A DNA stretch of 64,000 nucleotides from Streptomyces sp. NBC_00572 (GTDB lineage Bacteria; Actinomycetota; Actinomycetes; Streptomycetales; Streptomycetaceae): positions 1,612,001 to 1,676,000 of the forward strand of contig NZ_JAPENX010000001.1 in the NCBI RefSeq assembly GCF_026341815.1, written 5' to 3'. A model generated the notes under the pieces. It saw only the letters and a program-made list of their open reading frames with translations. It did no database searches and was not told the DNA's origin. The position numbers and the translations under genes were made by a program. This document shows positions 28,671 through 37,135 of this stretch, piece by piece (position 1 is the first letter of the stretch; each line of letters opens with the position of its first letter).

Positions 28671-28703
28671 AGGGCCCGTCACCCCGAGGGGGTGGCGGGC
28701 CCT
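28671..28703 (+). terminator. Terminator of the leucine-type operon
   Basis: A 15-bp stem with one G-U pair (28671-28685 with 28689-28703) and a 3-base loop, followed by a C-rich then T-containing run, 20 bases after the dehydrogenase stop. Confidence 0.8.
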
Positions 28704-28722
28704 CCCCCCTTCCAGAGGTTTA

Positions 28723-28741
28723 TGAGGTTAGGCTAACCTAC
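28723..28741. promoter_or_regulatory. Iron box (DmdR-type) at the siderophore-interacting gene
   Basis: TGAGGTTAGGCTAACCTAC fits the Streptomyces iron-box consensus TTAGGTTAGGCTCACCTAA at most positions and is nearly palindromic. It ends only 5 bases before the ATG at 28747, so TAACCT (28734-28739) may be the -10 of a leaderless transcript that iron-loaded DmdR1 blocks directly. Confidence 0.85.
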
Positions 28742-28746
28742 CTTTC

Positions 28747-29598
28747 ATGACGCACTCCGAGACCGCCCCCTTCCAGTTCTTCCCCCTCCAGGTGGACCGG
28801 ACCCGGCGGCTCGGCCCGTCCCTGGTCCGCGTCACCTTCACCGGTGACGAGCTGAAGAACTTCGCCGCCGGCGGCCGCGACCAGTCGCTCTCCCTCTTCC
28901 TGCCGCACCCCGGCCAGGACGCACCCGCCCTGCCGCCGCTCGACAACCCGGACATGTACGCGATCCTCGGCGCCTGGCGCGCGATGCCCGACGACGAGCG
29001 GGCCGTGATGCGTTCGTACACCGTCCGCGAGCAGCGCACCGAGCCGGTGAACGAGATCGACATCGACTTCGCGATCCACGAGGACGGCGGCCCCGCCTGC
29101 CGCTGGGCCTCGCGGGCCACCCCCGGGGACCGGGTGGTCGTCCTCGGCCCGGCGATCGCCGAGAACACCGGTGTCCGCTTCCAGTTGCCCGAGGACGCCG
29201 ACTCCGTCCTGATCTGGGCGGACGAGACGGCCCTTCCGGCCGCCTCGGCGATCCTGGAGTGGCTGCCGGCCGAGACCCGCGCCCAGGTGTTCCTCGAAGT
29301 GCCGTACTCGGGCGACCGTACGGAGCTGGCGACGCGGGCCGACGCGACCGTCACCTGGCTCGTGCGCGAGGAGGGGGCGCCGTCCGCCGTGGACGCGGTG
29401 CGCGGGGTCGAGCTGCCCGGGGAGGCCCCGTACGTCTGGATCGCGGGCGAGTCCGGTGCGGTGAAGGCACTGCGACGGCATTTCGTGCGGGACCGCGAAC
29501 TCGACCGCCGCCGGGTGACGTTCGTCGGCTACTGGCGCAAGGGTCTGTCCGAGGACGCGCTGCGCGAGGTTCCGGACGAGACGCAGGAAGACGCGTAG
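28747..29598 (+). CDS. desF: Siderophore-interacting protein (ferric-siderophore reductase), DesF-like
   Basis: A 283-aa FAD-binding reductase of the ViuB/SIP family, which frees iron from imported siderophore by reducing it. The FAD motif is RSYTVRE (about residues 94-100, in VMRSYTVREQRT), and the C-terminal NAD(P)H part contains WADETALPAASAILEWLP and WIAGESGAVKALRRHF, the latter typical of this family. No ribosome site precedes the ATG; an iron box ends 5 bases upstream, so a leaderless mRNA is likely. It lies directly ahead of desABCD, as in other Streptomyces. The binding-lipoprotein gene (desE), which I recall beside it in S. coelicolor, is not in this window. Confidence 0.9.
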   Translation: MTHSETAPFQFFPLQVDRTRRLGPSLVRVTFTGDELKNFAAGGRDQSLSLFLPHPGQDAPALPPLDNPDMYAILGAWRAMPDDERAVMRSYTVREQRTEPVNEIDIDFAIHEDGGPACRWASRATPGDRVVVLGPAIAENTGVRFQLPEDADSVLIWADETALPAASAILEWLPAETRAQVFLEVPYSGDRTELATRADATVTWLVREEGAPSAVDAVRGVELPGEAPYVWIAGESGAVKALRRHFVRDRELDRRRVTFVGYWRKGLSEDALREVPDETQEDA

Positions 29599-29691
29599 CC
29601 GGAGTCACACTCCGTCGTTCCGGACACTACGGGCGATACGCGCATCAACTGCCGTGACTCCTGAGGGGCGAGGGGCCGTTGCGATGAAAAG

Positions 29692-29710
29692 TTAGGTTAG
29701 GCTAACCTTG
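29692..29710. promoter_or_regulatory. Iron box of the desABCD operon
   Basis: TTAGGTTAGGCTAACCTTG agrees with the palindromic iron-box consensus TTAGGTTAGGCTAACCTAA in 17 of 19 bases. It lies 76 bases ahead of desA and is the expected binding site of the iron repressor DmdR1. Confidence 0.93.
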
Positions 29711-29786
29711 TTTTCACCGCGTCGCCCCTCGCCCCTTTCCCCTGTCCGGAGGGCGCGACCGAGCCCCGTACCGGGAGGCCCCCCAC

Positions 29787-31226
29787 ATGCGCTCGCACCT
29801 GCTCAACGACGCCACGGCGGAGAGCTACCGGCGCTCCGTCACCGAAGGAGTCGAGCGGGTGGCGGACAAACTCGCCACGACGCGGGGTCCGTTCACCGGA
29901 GTGACCCCCGCCGAGCTCGCGCCCGTCATCGACGCCGTCGACCTCGACAAGCCGCTCGGTGACTCCTCCGCCGCCCTGGACGAGCTGGAGAGCGTCTACC
30001 TCCGCGACGCGGTCTACTTCCACCACCCCCGCTACCTGGGCCACCTCAACTGCCCGGTGGTCATCCCGGCCGTCCTCGGTGAGGCCGTCCTCTCGGCGGT
30101 CAACTCCTCGCTCGACACCTGGGACCAGAGCGCGGGCGCCACCCTCATCGAGCGCAAGCTCATCGACTGGACCAACGGCCGCGCCGGCTTCGGCCCGTCG
30201 GCCGACGGCGTGTTCACCAGCGGCGGTTCGCAGTCCAACCTCCAGGCCCTGCTCCTCGCCCGCGAAGAGGCGAAGACGAGCGACCTGTCGAGGCTCCGGA
30301 TCTTCTCCTCCGACTGCAGCCACTTCAGCGTCCAGAAGTCGGCCTCCCTCCTCGGCCTGGGCCAGGACGCCGTCATCTCCATCCCGGTCGACCGGAACAA
30401 GCGGATGCAGTCCGTCGTCCTCGCCGCCGAACTGGAGGCCTGCCGCGCCGAGGGCCTCGTCCCGATGGCGATCGTCGCCACCGCCGGCACCACCGACTTC
30501 GGCTCCATCGACCCGCTGCCCGAGATCGCCGCCCTGGCCGACGAGTACGGCGCCTGGATGCACGTGGACGCCGCCTACGGCTGCGGACTGCTCGCCTCCC
30601 CGACCCGCCGCCACCTCCTGGACGGCATCGAGCGGGCCGACTCGGTCACCGTCGACTTCCACAAGTCCTTCTTCCAGCCGGTGAGTTCCTCGGCGATCCT
30701 GGTCCGCGACGGGGCCACCCTGCGCCACGCGACCTACCACGCGGACTACCTGAACCCCCGCCGGACGGTCGCCGAGCAGATCCCCAACCAGGTCGACAAG
30801 TCCCTCCAGACCACCCGCCGCTTCGACGCGCTCAAGCTGTGGATGACCCTGCGCGTGATGGGCGCCGACGGTGTCGGCGGGCTCTTCGACGAGGTCTGCG
30901 ACCTGGCCGCCGAGGGCTTCGCGCTGCTCGCCGCCGACCCGCGCTACGACGTCGTCGTCGAGCCGCAGCTCTCCACCCTCGTCTACCGCTACATCCCGCA
31001 GGGCGTCACCTCCCCCGCCGACATCGACCGGGCCAACCTGTACGCCCGCAAGGCCCTGTTCGCCTCCGGCGAGGCCGTCGTCGCCGGCACGAAGGTCGAC
31101 GGCCGCCAGTACCTCAAGTTCACCCTGCTCAACCCCGAGACCACCGCGGCCGACATCGCCGCCGTCCTCGATCTGATCGCCGGCCACGCCGAGCAGTACC
31201 TGGGAGAGACCCTTGTCCACGCCTGA
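29787..31226 (+). CDS. desA: DesA, lysine decarboxylase for desferrioxamine synthesis
   Basis: A 479-aa group II PLP decarboxylase that turns lysine into cadaverine, the backbone of desferrioxamines. The PLP lysine is Lys293 in [13 protein letters not shown]; Asp261 in [11 protein letters not shown] pairs with the cofactor ring nitrogen, and [16 protein letters not shown] binds its phosphate. ATG 29787 has GGGAGG 8 bases ahead. First gene of desABCD; the iron box upstream gives iron repression. Its 3' end overlaps desB by 14 bases. Confidence 0.97.
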   Translation: MRSHLLNDATAESYRRSVTEGVERVADKLATTRGPFTGVTPAELAPVIDAVDLDKPLGDSSAALDELESVYLRDAVYFHHPRYLGHLNCPVVIPAVLGEAVLSAVNSSLDTWDQSAGATLIERKLIDWTNGRAGFGPSADGVFTSGGSQSNLQALLLAREEAKTSDLSRLRIFSSDCSHFSVQKSASLLGLGQDAVISIPVDRNKRMQSVVLAAELEACRAEGLVPMAIVATAGTTDFGSIDPLPEIAALADEYGAWMHVDAAYGCGLLASPTRRHLLDGIERADSVTVDFHKSFFQPVSSSAILVRDGATLRHATYHADYLNPRRTVAEQIPNQVDKSLQTTRRFDALKLWMTLRVMGADGVGGLFDEVCDLAAEGFALLAADPRYDVVVEPQLSTLVYRYIPQGVTSPADIDRANLYARKALFASGEAVVAGTKVDGRQYLKFTLLNPETTAADIAAVLDLIAGHAEQYLGETLVHA

Positions 31227-32496
31227 GACGACCGAGATCCACGACTTCATCGGCATCGGGCTCGGTCCGTTCAACCTCGGACTCGCCTGCCTGACCGAGC
31301 CGATCGACGAGCTGAACGGCCTCTTCCTGGAGTCGAAGCCCGACTTCGAGTGGCACTCGGGGATGTTCCTCGAAGGTGCCCACCTCCAGACCCCGTTCAT
31401 GTCGGACCTGGTCACGATGGCCGACCCGACCTCGCCGTACTCCTTCCTCAGCTACCTGAAGGACAAGGGCCGGCTGTACTCGTTCTACATCCGCGAGAAC
31501 TTCTACCCGCTGCGGACCGAGTACAACGACTACTGCCGCTGGGCCGCCGGGCGCCTCTCCTCGATCCGCTTCTCGACGACCGTCGCGAACGTGACGTTCG
31601 ACGAGGCCACCGAGGTGTACGTGGTGACCACCGAGGCCGGAGAAACGTTCCGCTCGCGTCGTCTCGTCCTCGGCACCGGCACCCCTGCGTACGTCCCCGA
31701 GACCTGCCGGGGCCTGGGCGGCGACCTGATCCACAACTCGCGCTACCTCCCGAACAAGGAGGAGCTGCAGAAGAAGAAGTCGATCACCCTGGTCGGCAGC
31801 GGCCAGAGCGCCGCCGAGATCTACTACGACCTGCTCGGCGAGATCGACGTCCACGGGTACAAGCTGAACTGGGTGACCCGCTCCCCGCGCTTCTTCCCGC
31901 TGGAGTACACCAAGCTCACCCTGGAGATGACCTCCCCGGAGTACGTGGACTACTTCCACGCGCTGCCCGAGCAGACCCGCTACCGCCTGGAGACCCAGCA
32001 GAAGGGCCTCTTCAAGGGCATCGACGGCGAGCTGATCGACGCCATCTTCGACCTGCTCTACCAGAAGAACCTGAACGGCCCCGTGCCCACCAGGCTCCTC
32101 ACCAACTCTGCGCTGCACACCGCCGCGTACGAGGAGTCGACGGGCACGTACACCCTCGGCTTCCGCCAGGAGGAGCAGGAGAAGGACTTCACCCTGGACA
32201 CCGAGGGCCTGATCCTCGCCACCGGGTACAAGTACGCCGTCCCCGCCTTCCTGGAGCCGGTCCGCGACCGCCTCAACTGGGACGGCCAGGGCCGCTTCGA
32301 CGTGGCCCGCAACTACGCGATCGACACGACCGGCCGCGGGGTCTTCGTGCAGAACGCCTCCGTGCACACCCACTCGATCACCTCGCCCGACCTCGGCATG
32401 GGGGCGTACCGCAACGCGTACATCATCGGGGCGATGCTGGGCTACGAGTACTACCCCGTCGAGAAGACCATCGCCTTCCAGGAGTTCGCCGCATGA
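31213..32496 (+). CDS. desB: DesB, cadaverine N-hydroxylase (FAD monooxygenase)
   Basis: A 427-aa member of the lysine/ornithine N-hydroxylase family; it makes N-hydroxycadaverine using FAD, NADPH and oxygen. The FAD loop [12 protein letters not shown] is at residues 14-25, the NADPH loop is [15 protein letters not shown], and [13 protein letters not shown] is the family's ATGY motif. The start is TTG at 31213, with GGGAGAG ahead, inside the end of desA (14-base overlap), and its stop overlaps desC as ATGA; both overlaps suggest coupled translation of the operon. Confidence 0.96.
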   Translation: MSTPETTEIHDFIGIGLGPFNLGLACLTEPIDELNGLFLESKPDFEWHSGMFLEGAHLQTPFMSDLVTMADPTSPYSFLSYLKDKGRLYSFYIRENFYPLRTEYNDYCRWAAGRLSSIRFSTTVANVTFDEATEVYVVTTEAGETFRSRRLVLGTGTPAYVPETCRGLGGDLIHNSRYLPNKEELQKKKSITLVGSGQSAAEIYYDLLGEIDVHGYKLNWVTRSPRFFPLEYTKLTLEMTSPEYVDYFHALPEQTRYRLETQQKGLFKGIDGELIDAIFDLLYQKNLNGPVPTRLLTNSALHTAAYEESTGTYTLGFRQEEQEKDFTLDTEGLILATGYKYAVPAFLEPVRDRLNWDGQGRFDVARNYAIDTTGRGVFVQNASVHTHSITSPDLGMGAYRNAYIIGAMLGYEYYPVEKTIAFQEFAA

Positions 32497-33023
32497 CCGT
32501 CCGCTTCCGCCCGCTCGATCCCCTCAAGGACGCGGAGCTGCTCCACGCCTGGGTCACCCACCCCAAGGCCGCCTTCTGGATGATGCAGGACGCCACCCTG
32601 GAGGACGTCGTGCACGAGTACACGGCGTTCGCCGCGCACCCGCACCACGAGGCGTTCATCGGCCTGGTCGACGGGACGCCCGCGATCCTCATGGAGCGCT
32701 ACGACCCCGCCCACCTGGAGCTGGTCGGGCTCTACGACCCGCAGCCCGGTGACGTCGGCATGCACTTCCTCGTCGCCCCGACCGACACCCCGGTGCACGG
32801 CTTCACCCGCAAGGTGATCACCGCCGTGATGGCGGAGCTGTTCGCCGACCCGGCGACCGCCCGCGTGGTCGTCGAACCCGACGTGTCCAACAAGGCCGTC
32901 CACGCGCTCAACGAGGCCGTCGGCTTCGTGCCCGAGCGGGAGATCCAGAAGCCGGAGAAGAAGGCCCTGCTGAGCTTCTGCACCCGGGAGCAGTTCGAGG
33001 CCGCCGTGGGAGCCGCCGTATGA
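32493..33023 (+). CDS. desC: DesC, N-hydroxycadaverine acyltransferase
   Basis: A 176-aa GNAT-fold acyltransferase of the siderophore type (RhbD/IucB-like): [20 protein letters not shown] at the start, then [17 protein letters not shown] and [22 protein letters not shown], where the acyl-CoA binding region lies. It adds succinyl or acetyl groups to N-hydroxycadaverine, giving the hydroxamate units. Start ATG 32493 overlaps the desB stop (ATGA) and its own stop overlaps desD (ATGA). Confidence 0.95.
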   Translation: MTVRFRPLDPLKDAELLHAWVTHPKAAFWMMQDATLEDVVHEYTAFAAHPHHEAFIGLVDGTPAILMERYDPAHLELVGLYDPQPGDVGMHFLVAPTDTPVHGFTRKVITAVMAELFADPATARVVVEPDVSNKAVHALNEAVGFVPEREIQKPEKKALLSFCTREQFEAAVGAAV

Positions 33024-34825
33024 GCACCACCGATGTGTCGAACCCCGTCGCGCACCTCACCCCCGAGCTGTGGGCGGACGCCAACCGCGCGCTGATCCGC
33101 AAGGGTCTCGCGGAGTTCGCCCACGAGCGTCTCCTCGACCCGCGGGAGCTCGGCGAGAGCCGCTACGTGGTCCTGTCGGACGACGGCGCCACCGAGTACC
33201 GCTTCACCGCGGACCGGTACGCCCTCGACCACTGGCAGGTGTACGCCGATTCGATCAGCCGCCACCGCGGCGACGAGCAGCTTCCGCTGGACGCGCTCCA
33301 GTTCATCACCGAGCTGCGCGGTTCCCTCGGCCTGAGCGACGAGGTGCTGCCGGTCTACCTGGAGGAGATCTCCTCCACCCTCGCCGGTACGGCCTTCAAG
33401 GCGACCAAGGTGCCCGTCACCTCCGCCGAACTCGCCCACGGCGGCTTCCAGGCGATCGAGACCGGGATGACCGAGGGCCACCCCTGCTTCGTCGCCAACA
33501 ACGGCCGGCTCGGCTTCGGCGTCGACGAGTTCCGCGCGTACGCCCCCGAGGCCGCGAGCGAGATCCACCTGATCTGGCTGGCGGCCCGGCGCGACCGCAC
33601 CACCTTCACTGCCGGTGCGGGCATCGACTACGAGACGTTCGTCCGCGCGGAGCTGGGCGACGCGACGGTGGACGGCTTCGCCGAGACGCTGAAGGCGCGC
33701 GGCCTGGACCTGGCCGACTACCTCCTCATGCCGGCCCACCCCTGGCAGTGGTGGAACAAGCTGTCCGTCACCTTCGCCGCCGAGGTCGCGCAGCAGCGCC
33801 TGGTGTACCTGGGCGCGGGCGACGACGCGTATCTGGCGCAGCAGTCGATCCGTACGTTCTTCAACACGGCGGACCCGGCCAAGCACTACGTCAAGACGGC
33901 GCTCTCGGTCCTCAACATGGGCTTCATGCGGGGCCTCTCGGCCGCCTACATGGAGGCCACCCCGGCGATCAACGACTGGCTGCACACCCTGATCGAGTCG
34001 GACGCGACCTTCCGGTCGGCCCGCTTCTCGATCATCCGCGAGCGGGCGGCCGTCGGCTACCGGCACCTGGAGTACGAGGCGGCGACCGACCGCTACTCGC
34101 CGTACCGCAAGATGCTGGCGGCGCTCTGGCGCGAGTCGCCGGTGCCGACCCTCGCAGAGGGCGAGCGGCTCGCGACGATGGCCTCCCTCCTCCACGTGGA
34201 CCACGCGGGCGCGTCGTTCGCGGGCGCGCTGATCAAGGAGTCGGGCCTGGAGGCCTCGGTCTGGCTGCGCCGGTACCTGGACGCCTACCTGCTCCCGGTC
34301 CTGCACAGCTTCTACGCGTACGACCTGGCGTTCATGCCGCACGGCGAGAACGTGATCCTGGTCCTCGACGAGCGCGGCACGGTGTCGCGGGCGATCTTCA
34401 AGGACATCGCCGAGGAGATCGTCGTCATGGATCCGGCGGCGGTCCTGCCACCGGCGGTGGAGCGGGTCCGGGCGGACATCCCGGAGGACATGAAGCTCCT
34501 CTCGGTCTTCACGGACGTCTTCGACTGCTTCTTCCGCTTCATGGCGGCGACGCTCGCCACGGAGGGCGTCCTCGACGAGGACACCTTCTGGCGGACGGTC
34601 GCGGAGTGCGTGCGCGGCTACGAGCAGTCGAAGCCGGAACTGGCGGACCGCTTCGCCCAGTACGACATGTTCGCGGAGACCTTCGCCCTCTCGGCCCTCA
34701 ACCGCCTCCAGCTCCGCAACAACAAGCAGATGGTCGACCTCTCGGACCCGTCGGCCGCCCTCCAGCTGGTCGGCGACCTGGTGAACCCGATCGCGCGGTT
34801 CAAGATCGGCTCCTCCGGGGTGTGA
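33020..34825 (+). CDS. desD: DesD, NIS siderophore synthetase (desferrioxamine synthetase)
   Basis: A 601-aa IucA/IucC-type synthetase that joins the succinylated hydroxycadaverine units and closes the ring, using ATP, to give desferrioxamine E or B. Family blocks: GMTEGHPCFVANNGRLGFG, LMPAHPWQWWNKL, TALSVLNMGFMRGLSAAYME and HGENVILVLDERG, plus the Gly/Asn-rich LRNNKQMVDLSD near the end. Its start overlaps desC by four bases. A perfect hairpin 70 bases after the stop ends the operon. Confidence 0.97.
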   Translation: MSTTDVSNPVAHLTPELWADANRALIRKGLAEFAHERLLDPRELGESRYVVLSDDGATEYRFTADRYALDHWQVYADSISRHRGDEQLPLDALQFITELRGSLGLSDEVLPVYLEEISSTLAGTAFKATKVPVTSAELAHGGFQAIETGMTEGHPCFVANNGRLGFGVDEFRAYAPEAASEIHLIWLAARRDRTTFTAGAGIDYETFVRAELGDATVDGFAETLKARGLDLADYLLMPAHPWQWWNKLSVTFAAEVAQQRLVYLGAGDDAYLAQQSIRTFFNTADPAKHYVKTALSVLNMGFMRGLSAAYMEATPAINDWLHTLIESDATFRSARFSIIRERAAVGYRHLEYEAATDRYSPYRKMLAALWRESPVPTLAEGERLATMASLLHVDHAGASFAGALIKESGLEASVWLRRYLDAYLLPVLHSFYAYDLAFMPHGENVILVLDERGTVSRAIFKDIAEEIVVMDPAAVLPPAVERVRADIPEDMKLLSVFTDVFDCFFRFMAATLATEGVLDEDTFWRTVAECVRGYEQSKPELADRFAQYDMFAETFALSALNRLQLRNNKQMVDLSDPSAALQLVGDLVNPIARFKIGSSGV

Positions 34826-34897
34826 GGACCGGCGAATCCAGCCCCGCCGGCATGTGAGCCGCGGGGGTCCGGGGCGGAGCCCCCGGCAGCATGAGCA

Positions 34898-34938
34898 GAC
34901 GGGCGCCCCCGGAGTACGGTCCTCCGGGGGCGCCCGTC
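34898..34938. terminator. Perfect 17-bp hairpin between desD and the hexosaminidase gene
   Basis: 34898-34914 pairs exactly with 34922-34938 over a 7-base loop. It lies between convergent genes and can serve both. A second, weaker G/C hairpin lies upstream at about 34863-34885. Confidence 0.88.
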
Positions 34939-34949
34939 CCATGCCGCGG

Positions 34950-36602
34950 TCACCGCCCGGCGGGCCAGGGCACCTCCGGCGAGCGGTAGTAGTCGATGCC
35001 CAGCGCGTCGAACCGCGGGGCCTGTTCCGCGAGGCGGACCTTGTACGTCTCCCAGTCGTGGCTCTCCGCCGGCGACCAGCCCAGTTCCGCCAATCCCGGC
35101 AGCCTCGGGAAGGCCATGACGTCCAGGTCGTCCGTGGTGGCCAGGGTCTCCGTCCACAGGGGCGCCTCGATGCCCCGGACGGCGCTCTCCGGCGCGCCCG
35201 GCAGATAGGTGGCCGGGTTCCAGTCGTACGACTTCCGGACCTCCACGTAGCCCGCCCAGGCGAGGCCGAGCTCGGTGTCCTTGGTGTACTTCATGTCGAG
35301 GTACGTGCGGTCGGCGGGCGAGAGGATCAGCCCGGCGCCGGCCCGCGCGGCGGCCGCGACCCGCTCCTTCTCCTCCGTGGGGGTGCGGTCGAGGCCCCAG
35401 TACTGGACGAGGGCTCCGTCCGCCGGGGTCGTGCCGGTCAGCTGGTGCCAGCCGACGACCTTCTTGCCGTACGTGGCGACGACCGGCTGCACCTTGTCCA
35501 TGAAGGTCACGTAGTCCGCGTGGCTGGTGGAGTGCGCCTCGTCGCCGCCGATGTGGATGAACCGGCCGGGGGTGAGCGCGGCGATCTCGCGGATCACGTC
35601 GTCGACGAAGTCGTACGTGACGGGCTTCGGGACGCAGAGGGAGCTGAAGCCGACCTTGACGCCGGTGTAGAGCTCCGGGGCGACGCCGTCGCAGTTGAGT
35701 TCGGCGTAGGAGGCGAGGGCGGCGTTGGTGTGGCCGGGGAGGTCGATCTCGGGGATGACCTCCTGGTAGCGGGAGGCGGCGTACCGGACGATCTCCTTGT
35801 ACTGCTCCTTGGTGTAGTAGCCGCCGGGGCCGCCGCCGACCTCGGTGGAGCCGCCGTGGGTGGTGAGCCGGGGCCAGGAGTCGACGGCGATGCGCCAGCC
35901 CTGGTCGTCGGAGAGGTGCAGGTGGAGGGTGTTGACCTTGTAGAGCGCGAGCTGGTCGATGTACCGCTTCACCTCGTCGACGGTGAAGAAGTGGCGGGCG
36001 ACGTCGAGCATGGCGCCCCGGTAGCCGTACCGCGGGGTGTCGGTGATCGTGCCGCCCGCGATCTTCCAGGGGCCGGTCTGGACGCTCTTGCGCTCGACGG
36101 CGGAGGGCAGCTGCTGGCGCAGGGTCTGGACGCCGCGGAAGAGGCCGGCGGGCTCGCGGGCGGTGAGGGTGAGGCCCTCGGGCGTGGAGTGGAGCCGGTA
36201 GCCCTCGTCGCCGAGCGCGGTGTCGTCGGGGCTGAGCCGGAGCCGGATGCCGCCGCCGGCGGCGGGGTCGTCGACGACGGGCAGTGGGAAGCCGGTGGCG
36301 GGGCGGAGCAGTCCGGCGAGGTAGCGGCCGAGCTCCCGGGTCTCGGGGCGGGTGCTGTCCACGCCGATGCGGGTGGTGCCGGTGAGGGTGTAGGGCTCGC
36401 CCTCGGGGGTGACGGAGGCGGGTACGGGCACGATGCGGCCGAGCGGGCGGACCTCGGGCTCGGCGGCGGCGGTCCTGCCGTCGCCGCTCTTGTCGTCGGT
36501 CGTGCTGTCGGCGGCGGCCTCGCCGCAGCCGACCCCGGCGGCGGCGACCAGGAGCAGGGATCCGATCAGGCGCGGGATCCTTCGGCGCTGGCTCACAGGC
36601 AT
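34950..36602 (-). CDS. Exported beta-N-acetylhexosaminidase (GH20)
   Basis: About 550 aa. The N-terminus is a signal peptide ending AAGVGC, a possible lipobox with Cys26, so the enzyme may be a lipoprotein. A GH20 N-terminal domain (about 50-190) precedes the catalytic barrel, where HIGGDEAHS contains the Asp354-Glu355 pair used in substrate-assisted hydrolysis; LHLHLSDDQGWRI and EIDLPGHTNAAL are further family blocks. It cleaves GlcNAc from chitin oligosaccharides. ATG 36602 has AAGGGGAG ahead. A DasR-like element lies 80-97 bases upstream, consistent with control by amino sugars. From memory it corresponds to SCO2786. Confidence 0.92.
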   Translation of the reverse strand: MPVSQRRRIPRLIGSLLLVAAAGVGCGEAAADSTTDDKSGDGRTAAAEPEVRPLGRIVPVPASVTPEGEPYTLTGTTRIGVDSTRPETRELGRYLAGLLRPATGFPLPVVDDPAAGGGIRLRLSPDDTALGDEGYRLHSTPEGLTLTAREPAGLFRGVQTLRQQLPSAVERKSVQTGPWKIAGGTITDTPRYGYRGAMLDVARHFFTVDEVKRYIDQLALYKVNTLHLHLSDDQGWRIAVDSWPRLTTHGGSTEVGGGPGGYYTKEQYKEIVRYAASRYQEVIPEIDLPGHTNAALASYAELNCDGVAPELYTGVKVGFSSLCVPKPVTYDFVDDVIREIAALTPGRFIHIGGDEAHSTSHADYVTFMDKVQPVVATYGKKVVGWHQLTGTTPADGALVQYWGLDRTPTEEKERVAAAARAGAGLILSPADRTYLDMKYTKDTELGLAWAGYVEVRKSYDWNPATYLPGAPESAVRGIEAPLWTETLATTDDLDVMAFPRLPGLAELGWSPAESHDWETYKVRLAEQAPRFDALGIDYYRSPEVPWPAGR

Positions 36603-36683
36603 GCTCCCCTTCGGGCGTTGGACGCGTCTGTCGAGTTGTATATCCGAACCGTCACCATGCGTACCGTCGGGGCCCTCATCGGT

Positions 36684-36699
36684 CAAGGTCTGGACCAAT
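36684..36699. promoter_or_regulatory. DasR-like operator (dre) upstream of the hexosaminidase
   Basis: CAAGGTCTGGACCAAT matches the dre consensus ACTGGTCTAGACCAGT in 11 of 16 bases and keeps the GGTCTxGACC core. Expected role: repression of the hexosaminidase by DasR, released by glucosamine-6-phosphate. Confidence 0.65.
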
Positions 36700-36729
36700 C
36701 GGCGCCGAATCGGGGTGGATCATGGCACG

Positions 36730-36749
36730 CCTGCCCGATATCGGGCAGG
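36730..36749. promoter_or_regulatory. Perfect 20-bp palindrome, probable operator
   Basis: CCTGCCCGATATCGGGCAGG reads the same on both strands. It lies between the divergent hexosaminidase and small-gene starts (36602 and about 36790). Without any loop it is more like a protein-binding site than a terminator. The protein that would bind it is unknown. Confidence 0.55.
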
Positions 36750-36789
36750 ATTCTTGCGAAAGGAACGTGGAACCCCTCAGTATTCACGG

Positions 36790-37065
36790 GTGCTCGAACG
36801 CCGCCCGTCGCACGACGACCTCATCGACCACCTGGTCCGCAGCACCGCGCTCCAGCGCGGTGAGGCCGCCCGGGTGGTGCTCGACGTGCTGGCGTACTTC
36901 GACGAGACGACCGAGGAGTTCGTCCGCCGCCGCCACCGCGAACTGCAGTCCGGCGGGGCCGTGAACACCGAGATCTTCGAGCGGATCGCGGCCGAACTGC
37001 CACACCGGGCCGTGGCGCCACCGGAGCTCTCGCTCCGGCAGCTGCGCCGCATCGTCTACGGCTGA
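36790..37065 (+). CDS. Small conserved helical protein, unknown function
   Basis: About 91 aa, charged and helical (DDLIDHLVRSTALQRGEAAR, then VLDVLAYFDETTEEFVRRRH), ending LRQLRRIVYG. No signal peptide or membrane segment. GTG 36790 is the start given; a TTG at 36754 with GCAGGA ahead would add 12 residues and is not excluded. It lies 70 bases ahead of glmS in the same direction, so co-transcription is likely. No known domain recognised. Confidence 0.6.
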   Translation: MLERRPSHDDLIDHLVRSTALQRGEAARVVLDVLAYFDETTEEFVRRRHRELQSGGAVNTEIFERIAAELPHRAVAPPELSLRQLRRIVYG

Positions 37066-37135
37066 TACGGCCGAGGGCACGCCGGACCACCCGGACGGCC
37101 GAGAACATCCACTGACCTGGAGGGGTTTCACCTTT

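Noticed and set aside
34863..34885. Second hairpin just after desD as the main terminator
   Set aside because: The stem is short and imperfect compared with the perfect 17-bp hairpin at 34898-34938; it may only assist.
37066..37135. glmS ribozyme upstream of glmS
   Set aside because: The leader is only about 70 bases, with none of the ribozyme's pairing elements visible; control by DasR or other proteins is more likely in Streptomyces.
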